A stretch of DNA of 36,040 nucleotides from Mnemiopsis leidyi (GCA_000226015.1 JH153509.1:134922-170961); one strand, 5' to 3'; positions 1-10,654 are shown, numbered from the stretch's first letter. A program made the numbers and translations. The notes: a model not told the origin generated them from the sequence alone.

Positions 1-280
1 ATCCCTCAGGCAGATCTACAACAGTGTAGTTGTCATGGAAACCAGCTAGTTTATCCCTCAGGCAGTACTACAACAGTGTAGTTGTCATGGTAACCAGCTA
101 GTTTATCCCTCAGGCAGTACTACAACAGTGTAGTTGTCATGGTAACCAGCTAGTTTATCCCTCAGGCAGTTCTACAACAGTGTAGTTGTCATGGAAACCA
201 GCTAGTTTATCCCTCAGGTAGTACTACAACAGTGTAGTTGTCATGGTAACCAGCTAGTTTATCCCTCAGGCAGTACTACA
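1..280 (+). repeat. 52-bp tandem repeat carrying copies of the mL53 splice acceptor
   Basis: The motif atccctcagg recurs at 1, 53, 105, 157, 209 and 261, an exact 52-bp period. Each copy contains ctcaggcag followed by TACTACAACAG or a close variant, which is the acceptor and first codons of the mL53 exon that starts at 274. Only the last copy continues into the coding sequence; the earlier ones read into a TAG within about 12 codons. The array starts at or before the window edge. Confidence 0.95.
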
Positions 281-634
281 ACAGAGTTTCTAGTCCAGTA
301 GTCAAGAAGAGTAATCCAGAATGTCAGATCAACATAAAAGTTCTACACGACAACAGTCAGCCGATCATCAACGTCTTATTCAGTAAGTGTCGACAAGGAA
401 ATTGTCGAATCAGAACGCGACTTTTCATACACTAACATGTGGAAAAATATGGAGCTTAAATTGAACTGCTTTTTTGTAATAACAAAACCATCCCCAGCTG
501 ATTCAGAAGAACGTACATATTATCCTCGGATAATGACTCTGTCCAACATAATGCGGGATATTGACACAGTTACTAGACGGAAACTCTCAGAACAGGGTAC
601 ACCAGTGAACTACGGTGTTGAGTATCGGTACTGA
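270..634 (+). CDS. mrpl53: Mitochondrial large-subunit ribosomal protein mL53 (MRPL53), last two exons, 5' partial
   Basis: Two exons join in phase: about 274-382 (an acceptor at 269 or 273 is possible; donor gtaagt at 383) and 498-634 (acceptor ag at 496-497, stop TGA at 632-634). The joined protein reads YYNRVSSP, then KSNPECQI, then LHDNSQPIINVLFTDSEE, and ends VNYGVEYRY. The run N-C, then H-D-x-S-x-P with V-L-F-x-D shortly after, and the preceding VSS..V+ stretch, match the core of animal mL53, a peripheral protein of the mitochondrial ribosome large subunit. About 82 residues are visible; the family is roughly 110, so the N-terminal exon lies left of the window. The open frame upstream of 498 is intron. 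Assignment is from remembered family motifs and no search was run. Short basic mitochondrial proteins diverge quickly, so certainty is moderate. Confidence 0.72.
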
Positions 635-1071
635 ACCAGATGACAAGATAAGTATCGGTAGAGAACAAGATGTGTATCGGTACTTCTGAATTCTGAGACA
701 GACTACATGATCGGTAAAAAAGGGGTGATAAAGAGGCAGATATTAAGTTGGTATCGTTAGAATATGCCTAACTTTAAAGTGTTGTAATATTTTGTCTGAA
801 CGAATTGAATTGCTGACTTGAACGAGAATAAGAATTGGGCCGGAAATGATATTTGATTTAATTTATGATCATATTAAGTTTTATCACTTACATTTTTACT
901 TTCGGTTATAAACTTTATTTATCTAAGTTATGTGTGTCTCTATTCTCTTAGCCTGGTTCCTTCAACTTCCTGATTTGTTTAGGTAGAGCGCTCTACGAAG
1001 TATTTATAAGATTAAGTATTTTTGCAGCAGGTTTCTACACCATTACTTAGACACCAGCCGTTACATACTAA
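635..1071. other. Intergenic, mL53 to ATP synthase c; no feature seen
   Basis: AT-rich sequence with no convincing exon and no canonical AATAAA. The closest poly(A)-like word is a TATAAA near 906. The segment leads into the 12-bp array that precedes the next gene. Confidence 0.5.
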
Positions 1072-1345
1072 CTGTACACCAACTGTACACTTACCGTAAA
1101 CTAACCGTACATTAACCGTACACTGAGCGTACACCAACCGTACCATAACCGTATACTAACTGAACACTTACCGATCAAGAGTTGTAAACTAACCGTACAC
1201 TATTCATTTACCGTTCCCCATCCGTACATTAACCTTACACTGCCAAAACACTTACCATTATATACTTACCGTACACTTACCGTACACTTACCGTACACTA
1301 ACCGTACACTTACCGTACATTCACCGTACGCTAACTGCAAACTAA
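1072..1345. repeat. Degenerate 11-12-bp minisatellite upstream of the ATP synthase c gene
   Basis: More than twenty imperfect copies of a unit close to cttaccgtacac (variants taaccgtacac, taactgtacac). The array ends about 37 bp before the start codon of the c-subunit gene, so it occupies the promoter or leader region. Confidence 0.9.
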
Positions 1346-1382
1346 CGACACACTTCAACTAGCTAAGTCCCTTTAGACCAAC

Positions 1383-1927
<545 letters not shown>

Positions 1928-2213
1928 AAAGTGTGGTAGACCAGTATTTTATAATTTATGATTTCGTGGCGACATTGTATGGTAGGGTTATTTCGGCTTT
2001 ATGCTGATATATTTTCGTGAGGAGGATTTAATTTGGTTCACAAAAATAGTTTTATTATCATAATTGACATCTAGTTTTATCTAAATTCCTGAAAACAGAA
2101 CTTAAATGTAAAAGGAGTTCGATGCTCTACAGACTTCCAAAAAGTGATTTGGGCGTACTTGTATTTCGTACCATAAAGATTTTCCATAACGTAATTACCA
2201 GTTTATCTTAGCG

Positions 2214-5200
2214 ATGTCTCGATCTGAAGAAGGTTTTGTTCCCGTTGATGACAAGAAGAGTCAAGAAGAGGTCGGCCCATTTCATATATATATATATATA
2301 TATATGATATTTCCTTTTCATATTTCTTTCTTGCTTTCAATATTATACCCTAAACACTATACCTGAAATGCCTGAAATACTATGTTAATATGTTGCTTTA
2401 GACGATTAAAATACTATGCTGCTCTTAACACCTCAAATACTTTTTTGCCTAAATTACCTTAAACAACGTCGATACCTCAGATCACCGCTGAATTTAACAA
2501 AGTACAAAATGAGTACTATAATAGTCTGATTGTGGAGATGAAGGACGATTGTGAGACATACCGAAAAGCTACAGAGTGAGTATAAGACACGGTATTTTTA
2601 GAAGATTTTAAACCTCATTTCTCCAAATTTACTGGCCCTGCTTTAGTTATCTGTAGTGAAATACTCTCACGTGGTCCAATGGACGCTGACTGACCGCGAA
2701 AAAACAAAGGTGGGAGCCTTTGAGAAATGGGGTTTGAAATTTAAGACATATCTCCGGAAGTCCCGTTCTCTATATTATGCAGTATATAGTTATCACGTGA
2801 TAGCGCTTTTTGATATTGATTGACCGTAACTAGAATTTATTGGTCAATCGCTGTTAAATGATACGAAATATATGTGATCCCTCCCAAAATACCTTTATCT
2901 AGAAAAGCGATTGACCAATCAGAAGCTAGGTACAGCCAATTAACATTTAGCAAAATACTATCAATATACTACTATCAATATACTAAATTTTAAAGCTTTT
3001 TAGTAAATTTTAAAGCTTTTTAGATACTGTATCCTAACTTCTGTATCTTCTGTATCCTAACTTCTGTATCTTAACTTCTGTATCTTAACTTCTGTATCAT
3101 AACTTCTGTATCGTAACTTCTGTATCTTAACTTCTGTATCGTAACTTCTGTATCCTCCTAACACTTGCATCCTAACTTCCCTAACTTGCAGATGTCACGA
3201 GTACGCTAAACTAATGATAGAACGTCTGGGTAAGTTCCGGGAAGGGTTCGAGCAGTACAAGAAGAACTGTTTTGAGTACGAAGCAGGAGCTAGTTGTCAC
3301 AGTGCCGGTCACATGCTCCTTCAGGGTGTTGATCTTCCTGACGGCTCCACTCCAGTACGTACGTGAATTCATTAATTACCTTGGAATTATAATCACTAGT
3401 TTGGTGCTTGGTTTGGGGTTTGTTGACCAAGGTTAGAGTTTGTCGCATTGTGGAATCTAATCTCTTTATAAAGTTGTAGAGATCGTTCAAAGGTAGCCTT
3501 AAGGCTCCAATTTCGTATAACGTATCAAACATATTATGTTATTGTGGGTTGTTTTTAATCGTAAATTTCAGGTAGAGAGGGATGTTCCGGCAGCAGCGGA
3601 GCTTTTTGCACGTGCGTGTAACACTACCAACCCACGCAGTTGTGTCGCTATTGCCAGGTTACTTCAGTTTGGAAAGTTCGTGGAAAAGGACTACAAAAAG
3701 GTTAGGTTTAAGAAGAAATTGGCCTTATATGTTATACGTTTTTAAACAATAAATAAATTCCAATGAAATTTGTTGTCCAATGCAGGACGCAGGTAAGATA
3801 TAAAAAAGAAGTTTCTCAGAACATAGTCCAGACGATTGTTGAATGATATTTAGAATTAAAAGAAACTGACTGGAAACAGTAATAAGACATGAGCGTGAAA
3901 AAGGAAAACTCACTTTAAATACGAATTGCAAAGTTTCACTAAAGTAGACTAATAACAAACACAAAATGAGCTGTCAGCACCACGCCAGACAGAACCCTCC
4001 TTATACCAGCTCCCAAATAAACACACTCGGGCAGCTCCTCGCTCCAGACCGAGTTAGCGTTACAAGTCAGCACCTTCCACCCGACCAGCTCAAAACCGGA
4101 CTCGCACTTGAACTCGATCTCACTTCCCACTGTGAAACTCGCTCCCTGATTGTTGGGACTAGCCATGGCAGAGCCGAACTGAACTGAGTTTCGTATGTCC
4201 TGACAACCCTTGTAACACTTGAGTAGCTCCCCCGGGGCCGGCCTCCATTCCGCCCCTTTTCCTGCAGACACGCAACTAAGCTGGGTAGCTCCACTCGGGA
4301 TTGCAGCTGTAGTATACCCCGTCTTGCAGCTGACCGTGCTGACAAAGTTGGGGTTGGGTAGGATGGGAGGGGAGTAGTCCTCGAAGGAGACAGAGGCCTG
4401 ATTGTAGTGAATAACAAGAGTGTTGTCAGTGATGGGAGCACATCCCGGTACGCAGTACACCTGTCGATAGGAGGTAGCGGTAGCAGTGGGACCCTCAGTT
4501 TGTACCCAGATATTGGGGACGAAGTACTGGTCATCGCACTTCACGATTATCTTTCCCTCCGTGTTGATCCGGGCCACATCAACTCCGATTATCTCTCTGA
4601 TACCGTTAGTGAAGGTGTACCCCTCCTCCTCACACGTCACGGTAAAGACGCTTCCGGTGTTGAAGATGGCGGTGTCGTTGAAGGCCGGGTAGTCTACTTC
4701 TATCTGATTGGGGTAGGTCCCGTCCGGGTTGTTTGAAGAGACGGGCACTTTGCTGGTTTGTAGCGCACATTTACTGGCGGTTGTTAAATCCAGGAGTGTC
4801 GTTAGGAGTACTGATAAGATAATCGCCATTGTTTTCTGAGTAGTATTGTAGTAACTGGTTACTGTTGATACCGGTTTCTATGGTTACCGGTTACTATATT
4901 CCTGGTTTCTAGAGTAACTGTTTACTGGAGCCTGGTGATGAAGGCGAGCTTTGAAGGATTATCTGTGGACTTTGCATTACTTTCTCTTAAAAACAAACAG
5001 CTAAACAAACAGCTTAACAAATGGTAACTGAGATTTGTATGCTTGCACTAGTTTGGTCTGTAAGGTACTTCCTTGTTAAGTCTCCCTAACTAAATGTACT
5101 GCCCCCCCTGTTACCTATACTAAATGCACTGCCCCCTGTTATCTATACTAAATGTACTGCCCCCCTGTCCCCACTCTCATGATCTTCTTACCCCCCCCCC

Positions 5201-5909
5201 CCCCATTCCTTTGATGTTATCAGATAGTGCAGCTCTTAAACTATTTCAGGCGTTTGAGTATCTGACGACTGGTTGTAACAAACATAATACTGAGAGTTGT
5301 TTCTCTAAAGCTAACTGCTACCTTCAAGGTAACTCTGCTTAATACTAACTAACTGCTATCTCCAAGTCAGACTTACTAGTTACTACTGCTATCTTAAAGT
5401 TACTATACTTAGACTGACTTATAACTAACTGCTTTCTTAAAGTTAACTCTACTCAGACCAAACTAATAACGCGGCAGCATATGTACAACTACCAAATTTC
5501 CTGCAAATTACTAGTAAGATCTGCCAATGCTAGAGAAGTGTGCTGAGGGCGTCAGCCTAAGCAATCTTCCAGATGCCCCTTCAGTATAACTGTAAAAGCC
5601 TGGGTACAGCTGTAAAGGACACAAATACGAACTCTCGAATTAGATAAACAACTTAAACAACTATCTCCAGGTATGGGAGTAGAACGGGACTACAGCAAAG
5701 CAATCCCGCTGTTGGAACAAGGTTGCGAACTTGGACACCATAGATCTTGTCATAATCTGGGTGTACTATACTACCAGGGTAAAGGCGTCGAGAAAGATCT
5801 GGACAAGTTTAAATTGTACAACGAGAAGGCTCAAATATTTAGGTTTCAAAAGGACCCCTTCGATGGGACCACTCAGCAACATCTAGGGAGTGGGCCGGTA
5901 GCTCATTAG
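2214..5909 (+). CDS. coa7: Cytochrome c oxidase assembly factor 7-like Sel1-repeat protein
   Basis: Seven exons were joined by reading phase: 2214-2270, 2481-2575, 3192-3354, 3572-3700, 3786-3792 (7 nt), 5224-5328 and 5671-5909, giving 264 residues (human COA7 has 231). COA7 is a soluble intermembrane-space protein needed for complex IV assembly. The protein has five Sel1-type helical hairpins, each marked by a cysteine pair 7-8 residues apart (CETYRKATEC, CFEYEAGASC, CNTTNPRSC, CNKHNTESC, CELGHHRSC), the hallmark of this disulfide-rich family. It ends KGVEKD, then KAQIFRFQKD, comparable to the family C-terminus. Without the 7-nt exon GACGCAG the frames of exons 4 and 6 do not join. The exon 1 donor (gtcggc) is weak. 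Intron 5 contains a complete gene on the other strand. AG at 2210-2211 precedes the start by 2 nt. Confidence 0.88.
2283..2306. repeat. (TA)n microsatellite
   Basis: About ten TA dinucleotides within COA7 intron 1. Confidence 0.9.
3027..3185. repeat. 14-bp minisatellite before the COA7 exon 3 acceptor
   Basis: About ten copies of taacttctgtatcc/t. The array runs up to the acceptor (ttccctaacttgcag, exon from 3192). Each unit carries a ctaac-like word resembling a branch site, so many alternative branch points are possible. No function is shown. Confidence 0.9.
3786..3792 (+). other. coa7: 7-nt microexon of COA7 (GACGCAG)
   Basis: Bounded by ccaatgcag on the left and gtaaga on the right. It adds two codons and one base (Asp-Ala-G). 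Exon 4 ends in phase 0 at 3700 and exon 6 starts with two leftover bases at 5224. Seven nucleotides is exactly what restores the frame, giving KDYKK-DAD-SAALKLFQ. Confidence 0.8.
3939..4829 (-). CDS. Secreted or GPI-anchored protein with three CCP/sushi modules, intronless
   Basis: A single-exon frame of 296 residues, ATG at 4829 and TAG at 3939-3941. The N-terminus MAIILSVLLTTLLDLTTAS is a signal peptide with likely cleavage before KCALQ. The mature part has 12 cysteines in three groups of four, as in three CCP modules. The second and third begin CAPITDN and CQDIRNS, and the third is the most typical, with FKCESGFELVGWKVLTC and a W before PEC. The C-terminus VLSGVVLTAHFVFVISLL is hydrophobic with no following charged tail, which suggests a GPI-attachment signal. 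An N-glycosylation site is visible (NDT). CCP proteins bind other surface or complement-type proteins; the ligand here is unknown. The gene lies wholly inside COA7 intron 5 on the opposite strand. Minus-strand AG lies 6 nt before the start. Long frames on the other strand are shadows. Confidence 0.85.
   Translation of the reverse strand: MAIILSVLLTTLLDLTTASKCALQTSKVPVSSNNPDGTYPNQIEVDYPAFNDTAIFNTGSVFTVTCEEEGYTFTNGIREIIGVDVARINTEGKIIVKCDDQYFVPNIWVQTEGPTATATSYRQVYCVPGCAPITDNTLVIHYNQASVSFEDYSPPILPNPNFVSTVSCKTGYTTAAIPSGATQLSCVSAGKGAEWRPAPGELLKCYKGCQDIRNSVQFGSAMASPNNQGASFTVGSEIEFKCESGFELVGWKVLTCNANSVWSEELPECVYLGAGIRRVLSGVVLTAHFVFVISLL
5088..5206. repeat. About 28-bp tandem repeat and poly-C tract in COA7 intron 5
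   Basis: Three copies of actaaatgtactgccccc with ctgttacctata, followed by a run of about 14 C (5191-5206). It lies just before the acceptor of COA7 exon 6 (exon from 5224). Confidence 0.85.
5311..5460 (+). repeat. Diverged tandem copies of the COA7 exon 6 end and donor
   Basis: The exon end ctaactgctaccttcaag|gtaac (to 5328) is echoed by taactgctatctccaag, actgctatcttaaag and taactgctttcttaaag at roughly 35-60 bp spacing. Each is followed by a gt/tt-rich acttagac-like stretch. The copies are older and more diverged than the other splice-site arrays in this window. Confidence 0.6.
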
Positions 5910-6300
5910 TTAAATATTTCCTTGTTTTCTGAGTTGTCAATCAGACCAGTACATTGCTTGGTGTCGGTATCTAAAGAATGCACTAAAAATGACGTGCGGT
6001 AGTCTGTCAGAAGCTGACGGAGCAGCTTAATTTGGATATTAGCACCGTGAATCGCTAGCGTGACCCAAAGAAACTATACTGACCCTCTGCATCTCTCATT
6101 CAGAAAATTGTTTGATAGATCATTTAATTTATTTTGTACAAAGTTTTATCGGTTTATTCTTGATCGTTTTTTGTATTTATGTTGGTAGTGTAGTCCTTGA
6201 ATTTTACGTCCCCTATTTTTCTCTCACCCAACTAAACCAAAATAATAGTATGTGTATTGTGTAGTTGCAAGCAAACCAGAGTTAGTTTTACAACGAACTA
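5910..6300. other. COA7 3' flank; no feature seen
   Basis: No canonical AATAAA, exon or RNA gene was recognised. The stretch ends at the 15-bp array. Confidence 0.5.
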
Positions 6301-6307
6301 AAATACT

Positions 6308-6537
6308 CGCTAACATACTAACATTCTCACAACTAACATTCTCACAACTAACATTCATACAACTAACATTTTCACAACTAACATTCTCACAACTAACATT
6401 CTCACAACTAACAATCCACAACTAACATTCCTACAACTAACATTCTCACAACTAACATTTGCATTCCTACAACTAACATTCTCACAACTAACATTCACAC
6501 AACTAACATTCTCACAACTAACATTCTCACAACTGTT
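6308..6537. repeat. 15-bp minisatellite directly before the NOLC1 start
   Basis: About fifteen copies of attctcacaactaac with small variants. The array stops about 8 bp before the NOLC1 ATG at 6546, so any transcript leader must begin in it or be spliced across it. Each unit contains ctaac, a branch-site-like word. Because the period is a multiple of three, it creates spurious open frames on the minus strand. Confidence 0.92.
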
Positions 6538-6545
6538 ACAAGGAA

Positions 6546-9500
6546 ATGTCGGAATCAGACAGTGTTGTCCACAAGTACCTTCAAGCGGTATCAGAGAAGC
6601 TAGCCAAACAGTTCCTCAAGAAGCGACCCGTGCCTACTCCGTGGTCGGGCCCAACTCTTGATGTCATAATTGCTTTTTACAAGAACAAGTAAGTCCTACC
6701 TCACACGATATCGTATTTTTTCCCGTATTGTTTTGATACGTTTTGTGCACGTGCACAAAAAGTACAAAACAAGGGTTGGCGATCGACAGCGTAATTTTGG
6801 AATATTACTATTAGCTCAAAATGTGTCCGTACGTACGTACATACGTACGTACGTCCGCGCGCACGCTCCTTTATCAAACTCATGTATACGAATACAATAA
6901 TAGCTGTGTTAACAGACTTAACTGCCTCCGGCCGACGAATGTACTTCACATTATGCAATGTATACATGATTGCCTCAATTATTTGTTCTAATCACAACAA
7001 TCGCAACAAGATGAACGATCTATCAAGAGATACGACCGAAATTCTTTTAAACTGAAGTTTTATTGACTAATTACAAATTAATAATTTGTCGAAGGACAGA
7101 TTACCTAGATTGAAAGATGAATCATGAATGTAACACGATTTTAAACGTTCGGCCGGTCAATTTTAATTAATGACTTATCCACGCCATTTGTAAAAACACA
7201 ACGTTGTACGAATAAAGGTCGCATATACAATATAATAATGGCGACGTTATGCAGACTCAAGAGATTTGAAACAAACAATGAAAGAAACGCGCGATTGTGT
7301 TCAAACTTTGCGCGTGCAGCGTGTAGTTTTTAAATCTTGCATCGAACGGCGGCATTAATTCGCGCGTCTAACACGTGCAGAACAATGAAATTGACCGGAA
7401 TGACGTCTCGTTAGTGGTTTGCGATATGCGAATTGCGAGTTGTGTATTTCTATTCCTCATTCCGCGAATTGTAATAACAATAAGCAACGGCATGATACGG
7501 GAAATTCAGCGGTCGCCTGACACAGTGAAAGCGGCCGCAATTCTTGTTACTTTTAAAAAGTTTGGCTAAATTTCTTATAAGACATGAGTTGGATCAGGTC
7601 ATTGATATGTGATCTATATTTTAGGACTACTTATACGAATATACGATTTTGCCATGGCGTGCTAAAACTAAACCGTTTCAGCTGTAAAGAAGGCCTGCTA
7701 AATCCTAAACCGTTTCAGCTGTAAAGAAGGGACTGATCCGTCGGAAAAACGACACATTAACGGAACGAGTGACCTATCTCAGCCTGTAGTTAACGGAACT
7801 GATGGTAACGATATATCATCAATTTCTGACAACAAACTATTAAATTACGTAGTACTATCAGAGGGGGCAATGACTTTTAAGTTTTTCTGGACGATAGGAA
7901 TTATGTCAATTGTTTTACCATTAATTCTCGTGAAAATATGGCCCCATTTATTCCCAATTGAATAAAAATCGACCTTTTGCCCACTATTTTATTAACCTGC
8001 TCAAGCTGCTCAGTCTGTAAACTTTTGGGAAATTTACATCATGGCTATATGATTAACTTTTCTAGAATGAAAAACATATAATTGTGTGCAAATGTCACTA
8101 TGCGTTTCTGATTACTTGACTACTGTGAGCTGTGTAGCTCCTGATTAAACTTATGACTGACCACCAAGGCCGAGAAGGTTGCCACCTTTGGCCTTGACTC
8201 CTGGTCAAGGGCAGCTAGTTATATCCTTGACAACTAGGACCCGGCCAAAAAACGTTTTATCTGAAAAGTTTGGGACTTATTACCTGACAACTGCTTAAAT
8301 CAGGAAGCTGGAAACTTGCCTAGTACTACTGCACCATGGAGTTTTAAGCTTACTTTTTTAAGTAAGCCTTAGGATATCTCCAGTTAGCACATGTCAGGTA
8401 CACTCCGCTTTCAAAGGCTTAAATCCTCAAATAATATTTGGGATGAATAGAGTCTCCAATATTCACCGATGACCTAGAGTCCCCATGATTCATAGCCCTA
8501 ATCGTCTCAAATAGTTTATCAGCAGTCAATGCCCCACCCCAGTCCCTGGTATCACTTGTCCTATGTGTTGTATAAGACAAACGTTGTTGCCACGTTGGTA
8601 TAATTCGTTGCCAAAGAATTTAAAACCGTTTTCCCAGGGGCAGATAAAAATAGAGGAAAAAAGAGGAAGTTGAGTGAGGTTGATACATCAGTTCCAACGA
8701 CAGAAAGCAACGGCAATATTACTGCAGGTATCTTTCATGGCACCTGCACCCTGGTTACAATGACAACGTGATTATCATGACAACGTGATTATCACGGCAC
8801 CTTGGTTACCATGACAACGTGATTATCATAACAACGTGATTATCATGACAACGTGATTATCATAACAACGTGATTATCATGACAACGTGAGTATCATGAC
8901 AACGTGATAATCATGGCACCTTGGTTACAATGATTATCATGACAACGTGATTATCATGGCAAATTGGTAACCATAACAACGTGGTTACCATAACACTGTG
9001 GTTACCATAACACCGTGGTTAACATGACAACGTGATAATCATGGCACCTTGGTTACCATAACACCGTGGCTACCATGGCAACGTGGTCTCCAGGATCGTG
9101 TCTTTTACCGATCCGGGTCTGACGGGCGCGTTTCCTTCCAGAGCTGTTCGAGAAATTTTGGTCAAACTCGCTTTGACTCTTTATTTACAAAAATCAGGTG
9201 CCTCGAAAAAGAAGAAGAAAAAGAAGAATAAGAAGAACAAGGCCCCTGAAGTTGTAGAGATTATTCAAGTCAAAGGTACTTAGAGTTAGATCGATAAACA
9301 TTTTGTTTCAACTTCTGTAGACAGCAGTCTAAGTTAGTAAATCTCTTAACCTTTACTTCCAAAATTTAAAACTCGTGTCCCTTCAGAAGAAGAAGCCTCC
9401 CCAACAACAGAAACGGCCCCCACGGCAGAAGAGGTTCAAGAAACGTCGGAGCTACCTGCGGAGGAGCCTACTTCGGAGACTCCAGTATCCGAGGAGGATA

Positions 9501-10311
9501 CAGCTTTGACGGAGGAGAAGATTGCTCCAGGAGGTTTGGTAACCACGGCCGAGGAGGAGGATGAGAAACCTAACAAGAAATCAAAATGTATGTTATACTT
9601 ATTAGAATTATCAGTGATCAGTCGTTTCCACAACTTCTTTAACTGACAAGTGCACGCAACCAGCATACAATGGCGATTGAATTCTGAGTTAAGATATATA
9701 GGTCCGCCTTTCGGGCTTCGGCTAAGCCGTTTTGTATACTGAATGGTCCAGCTATCGATTTTCATTGTGACTGTCCAATATACAAATAAACGGTGTTTCA
9801 GTAAAACGGAAAAAGTCGTCAAACTCGTCTTTCCGGAGGGTGAAAGAAGAGGAAATAACTATCAAAAAGAGGGAGCTTGCAGACAATGCCTTTGAAGCTA
9901 AAGGAGTAAGTTTTATACTTATAGCTTTGTAGGTGTATAGGGTGTATACACCTAACTGTATAGATTAAAATTTCACTTTAGCTTCACAGACGAAGATGAG
10001 TCCTTCACTTAGTGACACGACGTTCTTATTTGGGAAATAACCTTTTATTTAATCTATAATTAGCATCCTGTACATAAAACAGTCAGACTTACAAAAATGC
10101 CACTCCAACACACAATGTGGATTGACTAAAGGCTTAAGATGTTGTTGCCCAGGGCGCCGACGAGTACGGTTACAAAGCAAACCAGATCTTAAAGTTTACC
10201 AAAGGGAAAAGTTTCCGGCACGAGAAGACAAAGAAGAAAAGAGGGACGTACAAGGGTGGCGCCATAAACATGGGCGTCACCTCCATTAAGTTTGACTCAG
10301 ATTCAGACTGA
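6546..10311 (+). CDS. nolc1: Nucleolar phosphoprotein NOLC1/Nopp140 (Srp40 family), short form
   Basis: Seven exons join in phase: 6546-6688, 7719-7804, 8638-8727, 9198-9275, 9387-9587, 9802-9905 and 10153-10311, giving 286 residues. NOLC1 is a chaperone for box C/D and H/ACA snoRNPs between nucleolus and Cajal bodies. The N-terminus ([31 protein letters not shown]) fits the LisH-like dimerisation segment. The middle is a short Lys-rich then Glu/Ser/Thr-rich linker ([27 protein letters not shown]). The C-terminus is a clear SRP40 domain: [48 protein letters not shown], then SIKFDSDSD. The acidic/basic repeats that make vertebrate NOLC1 about 700 residues long are almost absent. AATAAA lies at 10565-10570. 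AG at 6541-6542 lies 3 nt before the start. Exon 2 may have an alternative 3' form (separate entry). The C-terminal assignment is secure; exon 2 and the weak donor gtaacg rest on phase. Confidence 0.92.
6826..6866. repeat. (ACGT)n microsatellite
   Basis: Repeated gtac/acgt words then gcgcgc-rich sequence in NOLC1 intron 1. It is self-complementary, so it could extrude a cruciform. Confidence 0.85.
7661..7730 (+). repeat. Tandem duplication (37 bp) of the NOLC1 exon 2 acceptor
   Basis: The word aaaccgtttcagctgtaaag begins at 7670 and again at 7707. Both copies contain a plausible acceptor (tttcag|CTGTAAAG). If the first were used, the frame would reach a TAA within the second copy; the second gives the open NOLC1 frame. 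Confidence 0.9.
7719..7965 (+). other. Possible alternative 3'-terminal exon of NOLC1 encoding a membrane anchor
   Basis: If the weak donor at 7805 (gtaacg) is ignored, exon 2 stays open for another 53 codons to TAA at 7963-7965, and AATAAA (7961-7966) overlaps that stop. The extension ends in a hydrophobic helix [20 protein letters not shown] followed by PHLFPIE. With exon 1 this gives about 129 residues: a LisH-like head, a polar linker and a tail anchor. The helix faintly recalls the first membrane segment of VMA21, but no second helix was found. The reading frame, helix and poly(A) signal are seen directly; use as an isoform is inference. Retained intron or chance are the alternatives. 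Confidence 0.4.
8737..9090. repeat. 17-bp minisatellite in NOLC1 intron 3
   Basis: About twenty copies of tgacaacgtgattatca and a variant tggcaccttggttacca. The array starts just after the exon 3 donor and fills most of the intron. Confidence 0.92.
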
Positions 10312-10654
10312 TAGGAGGGTTGAAAGTGTAATTCATTGTTTTACGGGTCTTTAATTTATTGAACTCATTTTATCTGCTTGATTTGATTGATCATACAGTA
10401 AAACAGTACCCGCTTCATTTTCTTCAGTTTTATTTAATCTGGTGTGCAATTTTCATTTCGAGAGTCGACCCACAGCTGAATTAATGGTAAAGTTTGACTG
10501 ATATTTTTTTTAAAATTCAGTTTTTAGACCGTTTTAACTCAATTAAAAGTTCTACTAAATTGTCAATAAAAATCAAACCTTGCGACTCAAATCCGGGAGG
10601 TTTTCGTGGTCTTAAGATGCCTAGCAATCTAAATTAAGACTAACTGTTGGGGGA
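10312..10654. other. NOLC1 3'UTR and flank
   Basis: Contains the AATAAA poly(A) signal at 10565-10570, about 255 bp after the stop. Nothing else was recognised. Confidence 0.6.

Noticed and set aside
1-280. CRISPR-like regular repeats
   Set aside because: Units are contiguous with no unique spacers, and the window is plainly animal DNA. These are tandem minisatellites, as are the other arrays.
437-497. ATG-initiated start of a 65-codon frame at 437
   Set aside because: The stretch to 497 is intron (donor at 383, acceptor at 497); the coding part begins at 498 and joins the upstream mL53 exon.
4067-4736. Long frames overlapping the three-CCP gene (4067-4534 minus, 4407-4736 and 4486-4692 plus)
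   Set aside because: Shadows of the real 296-codon frame; the CCP frame has the cysteine spacing and signal peptide.
6224-6421. Minus-strand frame with repeated NVSCE
   Set aside because: Product of the 15-bp array before NOLC1; no start context or family.
7804-7965. VMA21 (V-ATPase assembly factor) exon
   Set aside because: The hydrophobic helix resembles VMA21 TM1, but no second membrane exon was found and the frame joins NOLC1 exon 1 in phase. Left as a possible NOLC1 isoform.
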